Positions 33,220 through 42,407 are shown, counted from the first letter of the stretch. The stretch is DNA of 64,000 nucleotides from Spirochaetales bacterium (GCA_016839055.1 JAEKNX010000010.1:62001-126000), one strand, 5' to 3'. Made by a program: numbers and translations. The notes: a model not told the origin generated them from the letters alone.

Positions 33220-33229
33220 GGAGTATTCG

Positions 33230-34423
33230 GTGGATGAACGAATAGAAAGCGAAACAGTTCGCAGAATCAAGCTGGGAGACAGGGAGATAATTCTCTGCGG
33301 AACAGCCCATATATCAAAAGAGAGTGTTGTCGAAGTAGAGCGTCTGATCCGTGAAGAAAAACCGGGCAGGGTCTGTATCGAGATAGACGCGGCCAGATTT
33401 AAATCTCTGAAAGAGGGGCAGAACTGGAGCAGCCTTAATATCGGTCATGTTCTGAAGAATGGCCAGGCCTTCCTTATGCTTGCCAGTCTTGTGCTCTCAG
33501 CCTACCAGCGGCGGCTTGGAATGGATGTGGGATCTAAGCAGGGGCAGGAAATGCTGATTGCGGCAGATCTCTGCGAAGAGCTTAATCTGCAGTATTCATT
33601 CTCAGACCGTGATCTTCAGACAACCCTTCGGAGAGCCTGGTCAAAATCCAGCTTCTTTCAGAAGATGAAGATGCTCGGTGCGCTTATCGGATCTGCCTTC
33701 ACAAATGAAAAGCTTTCGGAAGAAGAGCTTGAAAGCCTGAAGCAGAAGACTGCCCTGCAGACAATGATGGATGAGCTGGCTGACTACCTTCCTGCTGTTA
33801 AAGAAGTTTTCATTGATGAGCGCGACCAGTTCCTGGCAACCAATATTTTTCTCGAAAGGGAAGATAAGGTGCTCGCTGTAGTGGGTGCCGGCCATATGGA
33901 CGGAATTGTGCAGTGGCTTGAAAAACTCGAGACAGGAGAAAAGAAAGCGAATCTTGAGGAAGTCTCAGTTGTTCCGCCGAAAAACAAATGGATTAGCAAA
34001 ATCCCATGGCTTATAACGATTGCTGTTGTAGCCCTTATTGCCTCAGGCTTTATCCGCAATGGAGCCAAAGATGGTTTTGAAATGCTCCTTGTTTGGATTC
34101 TCGCCAATGGAACGCTCTCGGCGATAGGTTCGATTATAGCGCTGGCCCATCCGCTGACGATTGTTATTTCGTTTCTTGCCGCGCCCTTTACGTCAATGAA
34201 CCCGACCATCGGTGTCGGAATCGTGACAGGGCTCATTCAGGCCTGGATTCGAAAACCCAGAATTGAAGATCTTGAGAACCTGAATACTGATATTTCGAGT
34301 ATCAAAGGTTTCTATAAAAACCGGCTTACGAAGGTTCTCCTTGTCTTTTTCTTATCGAGTATCGGCAGCAGCATCGGGACATTCGTAGCGCTGCCATATC
34401 TTACCGCTCTTATTGTTGGCTGA
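33230..34423 (+). CDS. TraB-family (pheromone shutdown-like) membrane protein
   Basis: The N-terminal TraB/TIKI-fold domain carries IILCGTAHISKESVVEVERLIREEKPGRVCIEID and, further on, VLAVVGAGHMDGIVQWLE, the conserved GTAH and GAGH motifs with catalytic-type His and Glu. The C-terminal third has four to five hydrophobic helices (WLITIAVVALIASGFI; MLLVWILANGTLSAIGSIIALAHPLTIVISFLAAPF). Enterococcal TraB stops pheromone production and TIKI proteins are metalloproteases; the function of prokaryotic PrgY/TraB is not settled. The GTG at 33230 is preferred: AAGGAG at 33218-33223 lies six bases before it and overlaps the previous stop. ATG 33212 is the alternative. Confidence 0.88.
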   Translation: MDERIESETVRRIKLGDREIILCGTAHISKESVVEVERLIREEKPGRVCIEIDAARFKSLKEGQNWSSLNIGHVLKNGQAFLMLASLVLSAYQRRLGMDVGSKQGQEMLIAADLCEELNLQYSFSDRDLQTTLRRAWSKSSFFQKMKMLGALIGSAFTNEKLSEEELESLKQKTALQTMMDELADYLPAVKEVFIDERDQFLATNIFLEREDKVLAVVGAGHMDGIVQWLEKLETGEKKANLEEVSVVPPKNKWISKIPWLITIAVVALIASGFIRNGAKDGFEMLLVWILANGTLSAIGSIIALAHPLTIVISFLAAPFTSMNPTIGVGIVTGLIQAWIRKPRIEDLENLNTDISSIKGFYKNRLTKVLLVFFLSSIGSSIGTFVALPYLTALIVG

Positions 34424-35759
34424 TTTTTTCCCCTCCGAATATTTTATTTATACTGTCTTTAAGCCCTGAGGTGTTCTCAGGGCTTATGAAATTTGAGAAA
34501 CCCATATCGGATGATGTTTTGCTGCGGCGCCCGGAATGGGCAACCGGCATAATCTCCCCCGCGAGGCTTATCTCCCCCGAGCATGCCGTCTGCTTCGGTA
34601 CTGGAATACCCGTCCTTGCCGAGTAGAGGGCGAGGGCGAGCGGCAGATCAGTTCCGACCTCTCCAATCTTTATTCCGCCTGCGACATTCACGTATATGTC
34701 CTGATCGCTGAATCGCAGCGACAGGTTCTTCTCAAGCACGGCCGCTACCCTCGACACCCGCCTCTGGTCAATCTTGTCAGAGAATATCCGCGAGAGCCCT
34801 CCCTTTGCCGGGACAGTCAGCGCCTGAATCTCCATCATCAGTACCCGGGAGCCTTCATAGACGGCGGCAGTGCAGATGCCGGCAGGCTGTTCGCCTTTTC
34901 GTTTAACAAGAAAGAGCGATGCCGGCTCATCAACCTGATTCAGCCCCTTCTCAGACATCTTGAAAATGCCGATCTCGTCTATCGAGCCGAAGCGGTTCTT
35001 CATTGCCCGAAGCAGCCTGACATCCGAATCGCCGTGCTCAAAATAGAGGACGGTATCAACCATATGCTCAACAACCTTCGGCCCGGCTATGGCTCCCGAC
35101 TTTGTTACATGGGCAACAAGGAAGACAGGGCAGTTGTAGAGTTTTGCCCTGTCAATCAGCTCCGAAGTGCAGAACTTAATCTGGTTTACAGTTCCTGCAA
35201 CAAGACCAAGATCCCTATCGTAGAGGGTCTGTACCGAGTCGGTTATTATCAGAACAGGTTTGAGCCTGTCTATTGTTTTCAGAATAATATTTATCTCGGT
35301 TTCACAGAAAACCTCTATCTCCCGTTTTATATTCAGCCTGTCGGCTCGCATCTTCAGCTGAGCTGCAGATTCCTCACCTGAGATGTAGAGAACAGGGCCC
35401 TCCCTCGTAGCAGAACTACAGAGCTGGAGCATCAGCGTCGATTTTCCTATTCCGGGCTCGCCGCCCACGAGAACTGATGATCCCCGCATTATCCCGCCGC
35501 CTAGTACTCGGTCTATCTCGGAAGTTCCGGATGAATACCTCGTGCCCTCATCGGTGTTAATGGTTGACAGCCGCTGCGGCCTGGGTTCGGTCTTTCCTGC
35601 CGATTTTTCCGTGCTCCTGCCGGCGCCAGTCTTGCTGCCGGTGCCGCCCTTCATCTCGATGAAACTGTTCCAGCTTCCGCAGCCGGTACATTTACCGAGC
35701 CACTTCGGTTCGGTCTGTCCGCAGGAGGAGCATTCAAAATATGTTTTCTCTTTAGCCAT
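34410..35759 (-). CDS. radA: DNA repair protein RadA (Sms)
   Basis: A 449-residue RecA-like branch-migration protein for recombinational repair. The N-terminal zinc finger has C10xxC13 and C24xxC27 (ECSSCG...CTGCG). The RecA core has Walker A GGEPGIGKST, LYISGEES, Walker B PVLIITDSVQTL, and the RadA-specific KNRFG (MKNRFGSIDEIGIF). The Lon-like C-terminal domain has DLPLALALYSARTG. The start is taken at the ATG whose product begins MAKEKTYFECSSCG, the usual RadA beginning, although no good ribosome site precedes it. The ends of radA and the TraB-family gene overlap by 14 bases. Confidence 0.95.
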   Translation of the reverse strand: MAKEKTYFECSSCGQTEPKWLGKCTGCGSWNSFIEMKGGTGSKTGAGRSTEKSAGKTEPRPQRLSTINTDEGTRYSSGTSEIDRVLGGGIMRGSSVLVGGEPGIGKSTLMLQLCSSATREGPVLYISGEESAAQLKMRADRLNIKREIEVFCETEINIILKTIDRLKPVLIITDSVQTLYDRDLGLVAGTVNQIKFCTSELIDRAKLYNCPVFLVAHVTKSGAIAGPKVVEHMVDTVLYFEHGDSDVRLLRAMKNRFGSIDEIGIFKMSEKGLNQVDEPASLFLVKRKGEQPAGICTAAVYEGSRVLMMEIQALTVPAKGGLSRIFSDKIDQRRVSRVAAVLEKNLSLRFSDQDIYVNVAGGIKIGEVGTDLPLALALYSARTGIPVPKQTACSGEISLAGEIMPVAHSGRRSKTSSDMGFSNFISPENTSGLKDSINKIFGGEKISQQ

Positions 35760-35823
35760 AGTTGATTCTGCTATAAAGACGGGGTTCCTGCAAGCGGAAA
35801 AGGTTTTTAGCTTTCCGGGCGTT

Positions 35824-35850
35824 GCCGGCATGAGCCGGCCGCCTTCGGCG
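35824..35850. other. GC-rich hairpin pair between merR-like gene and radA
   Basis: GCCGGC-ATGA-GCCGGC and CGCC-TTC-GGCG are adjacent hairpins. They resemble the element at 20505-20625. No T run is seen, so termination is uncertain. Confidence 0.35.
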
Positions 35851-35862
35851 CCCCTTCAATTC

Positions 35863-36690
35863 CTAACGCGGGAAGAAATGAGTAGCTTGAGATTTGTCAA
35901 TTAGAACTATGCATTCAGTGACGTAGTTTTTCGGATTTCCTGTAAAGATTATTCCGGGACCTTTAATGAAGTGTTCGATAATGGGGGGCGTCGGAGTATA
36001 TCCCTTCTCGTGGCAATAGTTGAAGAGTTTAAGGTATGTGCCTCCCTGATTTCCGTATTGGCCCCTGTAAATTGTTTTAACACAGCTAAGGTTTTCGATT
36101 CTGCGATATTTAAGACCGTCTATATGCATCTTGCGGTTTATCTCCATGGCAGCTTCCATCCTTGCGTCTTCTTCCTGATATTCCAGATCGTAGTAAAAGC
36201 CGTAGGGTTTTCCAACACCGTAGCGGCCGCCCTTTTTGTATAAAAGTTTGAATCCGGCACTAAGCTCATCATATCTGCCGCGTATTGGCGCTGCAAGAAG
36301 GTGCGGAATGGTAAGTGTTATCTCCTGAATCTCATCGGAGAGATCGGGAGGTTCTGTATCGATCTGTCGTTCAAAGGCAGATAATCTGTCTTCAAGTTCT
36401 TTCAGCTCTGCCGCCTTTGAACGTATGTCTTTAAGTTTCTGTATTATAAACCTGTGAAGGTCGTCTTCTGATTCACATTCATCAAGAATTGTTTTAATTT
36501 CAAGGAGAGCGAAGCCCATATCCTTTAGAGCAATTACGGCAGTCGCCTGGTTGTAGGACTTGTCATCGTAATAGCGGTATCCGGTCGTCTGATCCACCCT
36601 TATCGGCACAAGAATACCAAGTTCATGATAATACCTGAGCGTCTTGATTGTCATTCTGGTAACCTGGGAAAATTCTCCAATCGACAGCAT
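35863..36690 (-). CDS. MerR-family regulator with GyrI-like ligand domain (BmrR-like)
   Basis: A 275-residue regulator. The MerR winged helix is LSIGEFSQVTRMTIKTLRYYHELGILVPIRVDQTTGYRYYDDKSY. A dimerisation coiled coil lies near 75-115, and a GyrI/BmrR-type effector domain (about 125-275) follows. It is of the class that activates efflux genes on binding lipophilic cations, although no efflux gene is adjacent and the target is not evident. GGAGGGAG lies before the ATG. An inverted repeat lies at 36702-36720. radA is downstream in the same direction, about 100 bases away. Confidence 0.88.
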   Translation of the reverse strand: MLSIGEFSQVTRMTIKTLRYYHELGILVPIRVDQTTGYRYYDDKSYNQATAVIALKDMGFALLEIKTILDECESEDDLHRFIIQKLKDIRSKAAELKELEDRLSAFERQIDTEPPDLSDEIQEITLTIPHLLAAPIRGRYDELSAGFKLLYKKGGRYGVGKPYGFYYDLEYQEEDARMEAAMEINRKMHIDGLKYRRIENLSCVKTIYRGQYGNQGGTYLKLFNYCHEKGYTPTPPIIEHFIKGPGIIFTGNPKNYVTECIVLIDKSQATHFFPR

Positions 36691-36701
36691 AACTCCCTCC
36701 G

Positions 36702-36720
36702 CTCATCATTTTAGGATGAG
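36702..36720. promoter_or_regulatory. Inverted repeat upstream of the MerR-like gene
   Basis: CTCATC and GATGAG are perfect six-base arms around seven bases, located 12 bases before the start codon. Candidate autoregulatory operator. Confidence 0.4.
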
Positions 36721-36743
36721 ACAGAAGGAATGAATAGTATTTT

Positions 36744-37880
36744 TTACTGATTATTTTTATCGCTTTCCACTGGTTGCCGGATGTGTTCATAAAACTTTTT
36801 TTCAGTTTGGTAGATCTTCTCCGCGCTCTGAGATAGCCCGGTCAGTGCGGCTTTTAGCCGCTCTTTGTTTTTCAGCCTTATTTTGTCATCTGAGAGTTTT
36901 TTCATATCGAGGGCTAGCTTGCTCCATGCGGTCACAGCCGGTTCAAGCCTTTGGGCTGCTTCCATGATAAATTGGCTGCCGCTGGTCTTTCCTGTTTCCT
37001 CAAGAAAATTATAATACATTTTTCTGAAGGCAGCGCCCCCTGTTCCGTTAGTCTCAATACAGCCGTAGTGAAAGGTGAGAACCTGCGCAAGGAGATAAGA
37101 CGGAACCCTCTCATCAAAATCAGATAGTACGGATGGGTATTTGGACAGGCCGTCAAATCCTATAAGATTACCATTTACAGACTTTGCGCTACACATAGCC
37201 CTTTCTGTTTCAGTAAGAGAATCTATTGCAATCTTTTCCCAATCAAAGACAAAATCCGGAGCCTTTTTCTCTGTCCAGTAAAACTCGCCCTCGGGCGGGA
37301 AAACCTTGGTGTTACTGAATCTTGCGCGGTGGAGATCCTTAAGTTTTATCTCCTGCAGCCCGGTGTTCTCCGTATCCGTAACATAGGCTGTCTGTTTTTC
37401 TTCGTTCATGCCTGTAATGCATATCATATGCCATCCGAAAGACATATGTTTAGACCCGTATTTTTCGCCGTAGAGATAGGGAAGGTATCTCATATCTACC
37501 CTGAGAGCCACCGGGCTGTCCTCTTTCAGAAGACTATAGATCTTCTCCCAGCCATCGCCGTGTTTTTCGATTGTCCCGCGCTGCCAGGTTATGCCTGTAG
37601 TCCGTTCAACATTCTCCTTAAGCTCAAGATTTCTTCCTCCCAGAAAAGGGAAACTGGAAGAATCAAGGGTGAACCCGAGAGCCGATCCGGCACCTATGAT
37701 CTGATTTTCCGTGATCTCATAGCCCTGATGCTGCAGCAGGTTCAGCATTGCGCTACTCTCGCAGTGATATCCTTTTTGAACCTTGAACCCGTCAAGCATG
37801 ACGCTGTCGGGCAGTTTCCATTCTGAACCTGCACAGCCGAAAAGGCTTCCGATTCCAAGAAGTATTATAGCTTTTTTCAT
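36744..37880 (-). CDS. BtrH-like (BtrH_N/DUF4872) lipoprotein, papain-like fold candidate
   Basis: A 378-residue protein. Cys16 in SLFGC is a probable lipidation site. It then shows the pattern of butirosin-biosynthesis protein H: KGYHCESSAMLNLLQHQGYEITENQIIGAGSALGFT ... FPFLGGRN. Cys40 in HCES and His in SFGWHMICITG are the likely nucleophile and base. YVTDTENTGLQEIKLKDLHRAR continues the papain-like core, and a helical C-terminal half matches DUF4872. BtrH is an acyltransferase moving an acyl chain from a carrier protein to an antibiotic. Here no carrier protein or biosynthetic gene is near and the protein is exported, so the substrate must differ. GGAGTG supports the start. Confidence 0.7.
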   Translation of the reverse strand: MKKAIILLGIGSLFGCAGSEWKLPDSVMLDGFKVQKGYHCESSAMLNLLQHQGYEITENQIIGAGSALGFTLDSSSFPFLGGRNLELKENVERTTGITWQRGTIEKHGDGWEKIYSLLKEDSPVALRVDMRYLPYLYGEKYGSKHMSFGWHMICITGMNEEKQTAYVTDTENTGLQEIKLKDLHRARFSNTKVFPPEGEFYWTEKKAPDFVFDWEKIAIDSLTETERAMCSAKSVNGNLIGFDGLSKYPSVLSDFDERVPSYLLAQVLTFHYGCIETNGTGGAAFRKMYYNFLEETGKTSGSQFIMEAAQRLEPAVTAWSKLALDMKKLSDDKIRLKNKERLKAALTGLSQSAEKIYQTEKKFYEHIRQPVESDKNNQ

Positions 37881-38041
37881 AATTCACTCCATTTTTTGTT
37901 CATTAAAATAGAGAATAAACCCTCCAGTATAGGGGAGAGGCAAGTGGGAAATGAAGAAAACTATAGAGCGGAAACAGAACCTCAGGCATGAAACTGAAGT
38001 GTCTGTCTGTCCTTCCTCTACTCATCCAGTTAAAACCATAT

Positions 38042-38047
38042 TATAAT
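38042..38047 (+). promoter_or_regulatory. -10 box of the DUF763 gene
   Basis: Perfect TATAAT with six bases to ATG 38054. The -35 region is weak. No ribosome site is present, so a leaderless transcript is likely. Confidence 0.45.
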
Positions 38048-38053
38048 ATCTGC

Positions 38054-39364
38054 ATGAAACGAAGCGGAAGCGCAGACCTTCCTTTACATTACGGAACTAT
38101 TCCTCCTTGGCTGGCAGACCGAATGATGAAGCTTGGAACTGCCATGGTTGAGGCTGTTATTGCCGATGCCGGAACTGATGAGGTTCTGCGCCGTCTTTCG
38201 GATCCCTGCTGGTTTCAGGCCTTCGGCGCTGTGCTGGGGATGGACTGGCATTCCTCCGGAATAACGACCTCAGTTATGCGGGCTATCCAGCGTGGTATTA
38301 ACCCTAGAAGTAAAGAGCTCGGGCTGGCGGTACTGGGCGGCAGGGGCAAATATTCCAGACAGACTCCGCAAGAGCTCATTGAATATTCAATGAAAACAGG
38401 GCTTTCGGGTGATGAGCTGACCCGCGTAAGCCGTCTTACGGCTAAAATTGATAATTCCTGTCTTCAGGATGGTTTTCAGATATATCTGCATAATTTTATC
38501 ATAACCGAAGACGGCAAGTGGGCTGTCGTTCAGCAGGGAATGAACAAGCAGACGGGTACTGCCCGCCGTTATCACTGGCATTCTGAAGGGCTTCGCTCTT
38601 TTTTCGATGATCCTCATGCTGCAGTGGTGGGGCCGTTTCAGGGAGAGCTTGTTAACCTGAGCGACAGCCGGGCAGAGCAAAACCGCAGCGGAATTCTTGA
38701 GTTCATGAATGAATACCCTGAGCGGCAGCAGCGCGAGCTTGATTCGCTTTTGCGCTCCCGCCGTATTGTGCTTCCGTCGCATCACGAGGTAAAACCGGAG
38801 GATGTTATTTCAAAGCGCCTCGGTGCGGTGCTGTCTGCTGCATGGGATAAAAACTTCAGCGACTTCAGTGAGGCGCTGCTTATGCAGGGGGTGGGGCCGC
38901 GGACGGTGCAGTCTCTGGCTTTGGTTAGCGAGGTGATCTATGGGGGGCCAAGTCGTTTCACTGATCCTGCGCGCTTTTCCTTCGCCCATGGCGGAAAGGA
39001 CGGGCATCCGGCTCCGGTACCGCTCAAGGTTTATGACAAAAGCATCTCGGTTGTTAAGCGGGCACTTGAGGATGCAAAAACCGACAAGGCCGGGAAGCTC
39101 AGCGGAATAAAGAATCTTGACCGCTTCACCCGCTGGATTGAATCAACAGTCGCCCCTGATGCGGATGTTGATGAGGTAATAGCCCATGAATGGGAAAACT
39201 CTCACCGCTGGGGAGGCCAGACGGTAATGGGGCGGGCTGTGCCCGGTGACAGCTATGAAAAGCACTCTTTAAGATATCAGGGCTCATCCGGGCGCACGAA
39301 GAGCCCTGTCCCTGCGCGGAGTGTCCAAAATGATGACAATCGGCAGATGGAACTGTTTGATTAA
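38054..39364 (+). CDS. DUF763 protein
   Basis: A 436-residue protein of the DUF763 family, common in archaea and thermophiles and scattered in bacteria. It starts KRSGSADLPLHYGTIPPWLADRMMKLGTAM and contains GMDWHSSGITTSVMRAIQRGINP and RYHWHSEGLRSFFDDPHAAV. A helix-hairpin-helix-like LLMQGVGPRTVQSLALVSEVIYG segment suggests DNA contact. It ends RQMELFD. No function is established for the family; a nucleic-acid role is inferred from the HhH-like motif. The frame could begin at 37988, but that extension is hydrophobic and covers the -10 box. Confidence 0.85.
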   Translation: MKRSGSADLPLHYGTIPPWLADRMMKLGTAMVEAVIADAGTDEVLRRLSDPCWFQAFGAVLGMDWHSSGITTSVMRAIQRGINPRSKELGLAVLGGRGKYSRQTPQELIEYSMKTGLSGDELTRVSRLTAKIDNSCLQDGFQIYLHNFIITEDGKWAVVQQGMNKQTGTARRYHWHSEGLRSFFDDPHAAVVGPFQGELVNLSDSRAEQNRSGILEFMNEYPERQQRELDSLLRSRRIVLPSHHEVKPEDVISKRLGAVLSAAWDKNFSDFSEALLMQGVGPRTVQSLALVSEVIYGGPSRFTDPARFSFAHGGKDGHPAPVPLKVYDKSISVVKRALEDAKTDKAGKLSGIKNLDRFTRWIESTVAPDADVDEVIAHEWENSHRWGGQTVMGRAVPGDSYEKHSLRYQGSSGRTKSPVPARSVQNDDNRQMELFD

Positions 39365-39518
39365 TTCAAAGCCATAATTCAAGCTTAGGAGCGAAGTCCG
39401 AAAATCTATACAGAGTTGCTGGTTAGAGAATGGGAACAGCATAATTATTAACTGTAGGTAACAGCTCGCGGTTTTCAATGTGTTATTATTAGAGATACTA
39501 TTTATATGAGGAATACTA

Positions 39519-40070
39519 ATGAATATAACTATTCTTGATGGAAGTCCTTCGGGTTCGGCGACCAAGCTTCCGCCTTTGCTTGGGAGGTTATCGGCGGGTA
39601 TTAGGGAGAAACATAGCGTAAACCATTTTTCTCTTGCATCGATGGATCTGCACTTCTGTACCGGATGCTGGAGCTGCTGGTGGAAAACCCCTGGACTTTG
39701 CGCGATAAAGGATGATGCTGAAGAGATCTTCCGGGCCGTAATCAATTCCGACCTTGTTATCTTTGTATCGCCGCTTAAGGCGGGATTTACCAGTTCGCTG
39801 TTGAAGAAGATTACCGACAGGCTTATTGTTCTTCTTCATCCTTACATCGAAATCAGGAATAATGAGTGCCATCATATAAAACGTTATGAGTCTTATCCCG
39901 ATATCGGTTTGATTTTTGAAAAGAGCACGGATACCGATGATGAAGATCTTCAGATTATTAGGGATATATATGAGAGGTTAGCGCTGAATTTTCACAGCCG
40001 CCTGAAGTATGCAATGTCTATAGATGATAATACATTAGAGGAAATTCTAAATGAAACTTGCAGTATTTAA
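39519..40070 (+). CDS. Flavodoxin-fold NAD(P)H reductase-like protein (first of a pair)
   Basis: A 183-residue protein with the FMN-binding start MNITILDGSPSGSATKLPPLL and the FMN_red family block ASMDLHFCTGCWSCWWKTPGLCAIKDDAEEI. This keeps the C.gC..C pattern of iron-sulphur flavoprotein-like reductases. SDLVIFVSPLKAGFTSSLLKKITDR is the second flavin loop. It is probably a cytoplasmic FMN-dependent reductase. GAGG upstream supports ATG 39519. Its last 20 bases overlap the next gene, so the two are coupled and may form a heteromer. Confidence 0.82.
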   Translation: MNITILDGSPSGSATKLPPLLGRLSAGIREKHSVNHFSLASMDLHFCTGCWSCWWKTPGLCAIKDDAEEIFRAVINSDLVIFVSPLKAGFTSSLLKKITDRLIVLLHPYIEIRNNECHHIKRYESYPDIGLIFEKSTDTDDEDLQIIRDIYERLALNFHSRLKYAMSIDDNTLEEILNETCSI

Positions 40071-40713
40071 CGGATCGCCCCGGGGGCAGGGCAGCAACTC
40101 ATCTGTTCTTATCCAACAGTTTCTGAAAGGGTATATGTCGGTCGAGCCGGCAGATGTTCCGGTGATAAATATTGCCAAAAGAAACAAGTTGGCTGAAAAT
40201 GTTGTTACGGCAGGTGCGGCGGAGAATATTATCATAGTATTCCCGCTTTATACCGACTGTATGCCGGGGATAGTTCTTGAATTTCTTGAGGCTCTGTCTG
40301 AAAAAAAGGCGGATGGAAGTAAGAAGCTCGGCTTCATTGTGCACTCCGGATTTCCGGAATCGGTTCATTCCGAATGGGTTGAGCGCTATCTGAAGAAATT
40401 CTCTGAGAGAACAGCTTATAAATACCTCGGCACAATAATTAAAGGCGGGTCGGAAGGCATCCGCTTAATGCCTGAGAAAATGATGAAGAAACTCTTCGGC
40501 CGTTTTAACGAGCTTGGCGGGCATTTTGCCGGAACCGGCGGGTTTTCTGCGGGGTTGATCGAGGAGCTTAAAAAACCACGCAGGCTCTCCGCCTTCGGGA
40601 GGCTGATTTACAGCCTGTTGGGTAAAATAGGGCTGACCAATATGTACTGGAACTCTAATCTCAAGAAGAATAATGCTTACAAGGATAGGTTTGCAAAGCC
40701 TTTCAAGATGTAG
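40051..40713 (+). CDS. Flavodoxin-fold protein (second of a pair)
   Basis: A 220-residue protein starting MKLAVFNGSPRGQGSNSSVLIQQFLKGY, the same flavodoxin-like nucleotide loop as its neighbour. IIIVFPLYTDCMPGIVLEFLEAL gives the second flavin-contact loop. The cysteine cluster of the first protein is missing, and the C-terminal half is longer and basic. It is likely a partner of the upstream reductase. AGGAAA lies inside the previous gene. A strong terminator follows at 40756-40785, so the unit is these two genes. Confidence 0.78.
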   Translation: MKLAVFNGSPRGQGSNSSVLIQQFLKGYMSVEPADVPVINIAKRNKLAENVVTAGAAENIIIVFPLYTDCMPGIVLEFLEALSEKKADGSKKLGFIVHSGFPESVHSEWVERYLKKFSERTAYKYLGTIIKGGSEGIRLMPEKMMKKLFGRFNELGGHFAGTGGFSAGLIEELKKPRRLSAFGRLIYSLLGKIGLTNMYWNSNLKKNNAYKDRFAKPFKM

Positions 40714-40755
40714 GTATATATTGACTGAACTGTTTAACTTATATATGTTTAATTG

Positions 40756-40785
40756 AAGACGAATCAGTTGGATTCGTCTTTTTTT
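40756..40785 (+). terminator. Terminator of the flavodoxin pair
   Basis: AAGACGAATC and GATTCGTCTT form a perfect 10-bp stem with loop AGTTG and are followed by five more T. Confidence 0.95.
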
Positions 40786-40817
40786 ATTCGTAGTATGACA
40801 ATTTGGCAGGAAAATAA

Positions 40818-42362
40818 ATGGATTCACAGGATCAGAAGATCTATACAGAGCTAGAAATTAATCAGTGTATAAGTATTCTCACGGCCCTCGCCGAGGAAGG
40901 GGAAGCCTTTACGGCTTTGCCTGTAAAGCAGCAGATAGAGCTGATGAAGGCAGCAGGCAGGCTCTCCCGTCCTGATTACTATCAACTTAAGCAGCGTAAG
41001 AAGGCTGTTCTCAAGAAGAAGAAGCAGCAGATAGTTAAAGTCGAACGCGATGCGAGGGCGGCAACCGGAATCCGGAGGGCAAGGGAGACATCGGTGTTCA
41101 CAGCTCCCCTTCAGCTTCCGGATTCTTCCGCGGCAGAGGGTGAGCCTCTGGAGCTAAACTCTCCACGGAACTGCTATGTCTGTAAAGCTGAGTTTACGAA
41201 ACTTCATTTTTTCTATGACACTATGTGTCCTGACTGTGCCGATCTTAACTACCGCAAGCGTTTTCAGAGCGCCGATCTCCGGGGGCAGGCAGCGCTTATT
41301 ACCGGCTCAAGGCTGAAAATAGGTTATCAGGCTACCCTCATGATGCTGCGCGCGGGCGCCACGGTAATTGCAACTACCAGGTTCCCGAAAGATTCGGCTC
41401 TAAGGTATTCGAAAGAGCAGGATTTTCAGCAGTGGGGAAACAGGCTGCACATCTACGGACTCGATCTTCGGCATACTCCGAGTGTCGAAATATTTTGCCG
41501 CCACATTGAAGAAACCTATGACAGGCTCGATATCCTGATAAATAACGCGGCCCAGACTGTCCGTCGTCCTCCCGGATTCTACGCGCACCTGATGTACAAT
41601 GAGACTATGCCCTTCAGTGAGCTTCCACCCGATGCCCGGAAGCTTCTGATTAATTTCCAGCAGTGTAATGATAAGATAAACTCCCTGAAGTCGATAGGAA
41701 GCGCCTCAGATGCGGCTCTTCCTGTGTCATGGAATGTAAAACTGCCGGGAATCGGGCTCCGTGAGTCGGCTCAGCTTTCCCAGATTCCCTATGCATATGA
41801 TGATAATCATTCGGTCGATGCGGTTTTTCCAAAGGGCAAGCTGGATGTCGATCTGCAGCAGGTGGATCTTCGAACCACCAATAGCTGGCGCCTTAAAATC
41901 GGCGAAATTCATACCGCCGAAATGCTCGAAATTCAGCTTGTTAATGCAATTGCTCCCTTTGTCCTTTGCAACAAATTAGTTCCGCTTATGAAAAAAGAGA
42001 ATACGGGCCAGAAGCATATTGTGAATGTTTCCGCGATGGAAGGGAAGTTTCTGCGCTTCAAAAAGGGCGAGCGTCATCCTCATACGAATATGGCCAAAGC
42101 CGCGCTCAATATGCTCACCCATACATCGGCGAGTGAGCTTACAGACCACGGTATCTTCATGAACGCGGTGGATACCGGCTGGGTGACTGATGAAGACCCG
42201 GCACAGCTTGCTAAACTTAAAGAAGAAATGCATGACTTTCAGCCGCCGCTTGATATTGTAGACGGCGCGGCAAGGGTCTGTGACCCGTTTTTTGACGGAA
42301 TAAATACCGGAAAGCACTGGTGCGGGAAGTTTTTGAAGGATTATTTCCCCATCGACTGGTGA
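40818..42362 (+). CDS. Zinc-ribbon plus short-chain dehydrogenase fusion with atypical active site
   Basis: A 514-residue protein. The N-terminal 110 residues are helical and basic. A zinc ribbon NCYVC...MCPDC lies at about 113-137. The Rossmann domain starts [34 protein letters not shown] and has [15 protein letters not shown]. The catalytic serine is Ser405 in NVSAMEG. The usual Tyr of YxxxK is Thr423 (HTNMAK427). The gap from Ser to that position is longer than usual, so it may not be a standard oxidoreductase. An insert of about 90 residues separates NNAAQ and NVSA. AGGAAAA precedes ATG. It is monocistronic. Confidence 0.78.
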   Translation: MDSQDQKIYTELEINQCISILTALAEEGEAFTALPVKQQIELMKAAGRLSRPDYYQLKQRKKAVLKKKKQQIVKVERDARAATGIRRARETSVFTAPLQLPDSSAAEGEPLELNSPRNCYVCKAEFTKLHFFYDTMCPDCADLNYRKRFQSADLRGQAALITGSRLKIGYQATLMMLRAGATVIATTRFPKDSALRYSKEQDFQQWGNRLHIYGLDLRHTPSVEIFCRHIEETYDRLDILINNAAQTVRRPPGFYAHLMYNETMPFSELPPDARKLLINFQQCNDKINSLKSIGSASDAALPVSWNVKLPGIGLRESAQLSQIPYAYDDNHSVDAVFPKGKLDVDLQQVDLRTTNSWRLKIGEIHTAEMLEIQLVNAIAPFVLCNKLVPLMKKENTGQKHIVNVSAMEGKFLRFKKGERHPHTNMAKAALNMLTHTSASELTDHGIFMNAVDTGWVTDEDPAQLAKLKEEMHDFQPPLDIVDGAARVCDPFFDGINTGKHWCGKFLKDYFPIDW

Positions 42363-42407
42363 AATTCAGTCCGGAATGGCCTGGCAAGGCTCTAATTGAA
42401 AAAATAA

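Noticed and set aside
33086-33229. Longer start for the TraB-family protein
   Set aside because: It overlaps the TPR lipoprotein gene by over 130 bases in another frame and lacks a ribosome site.
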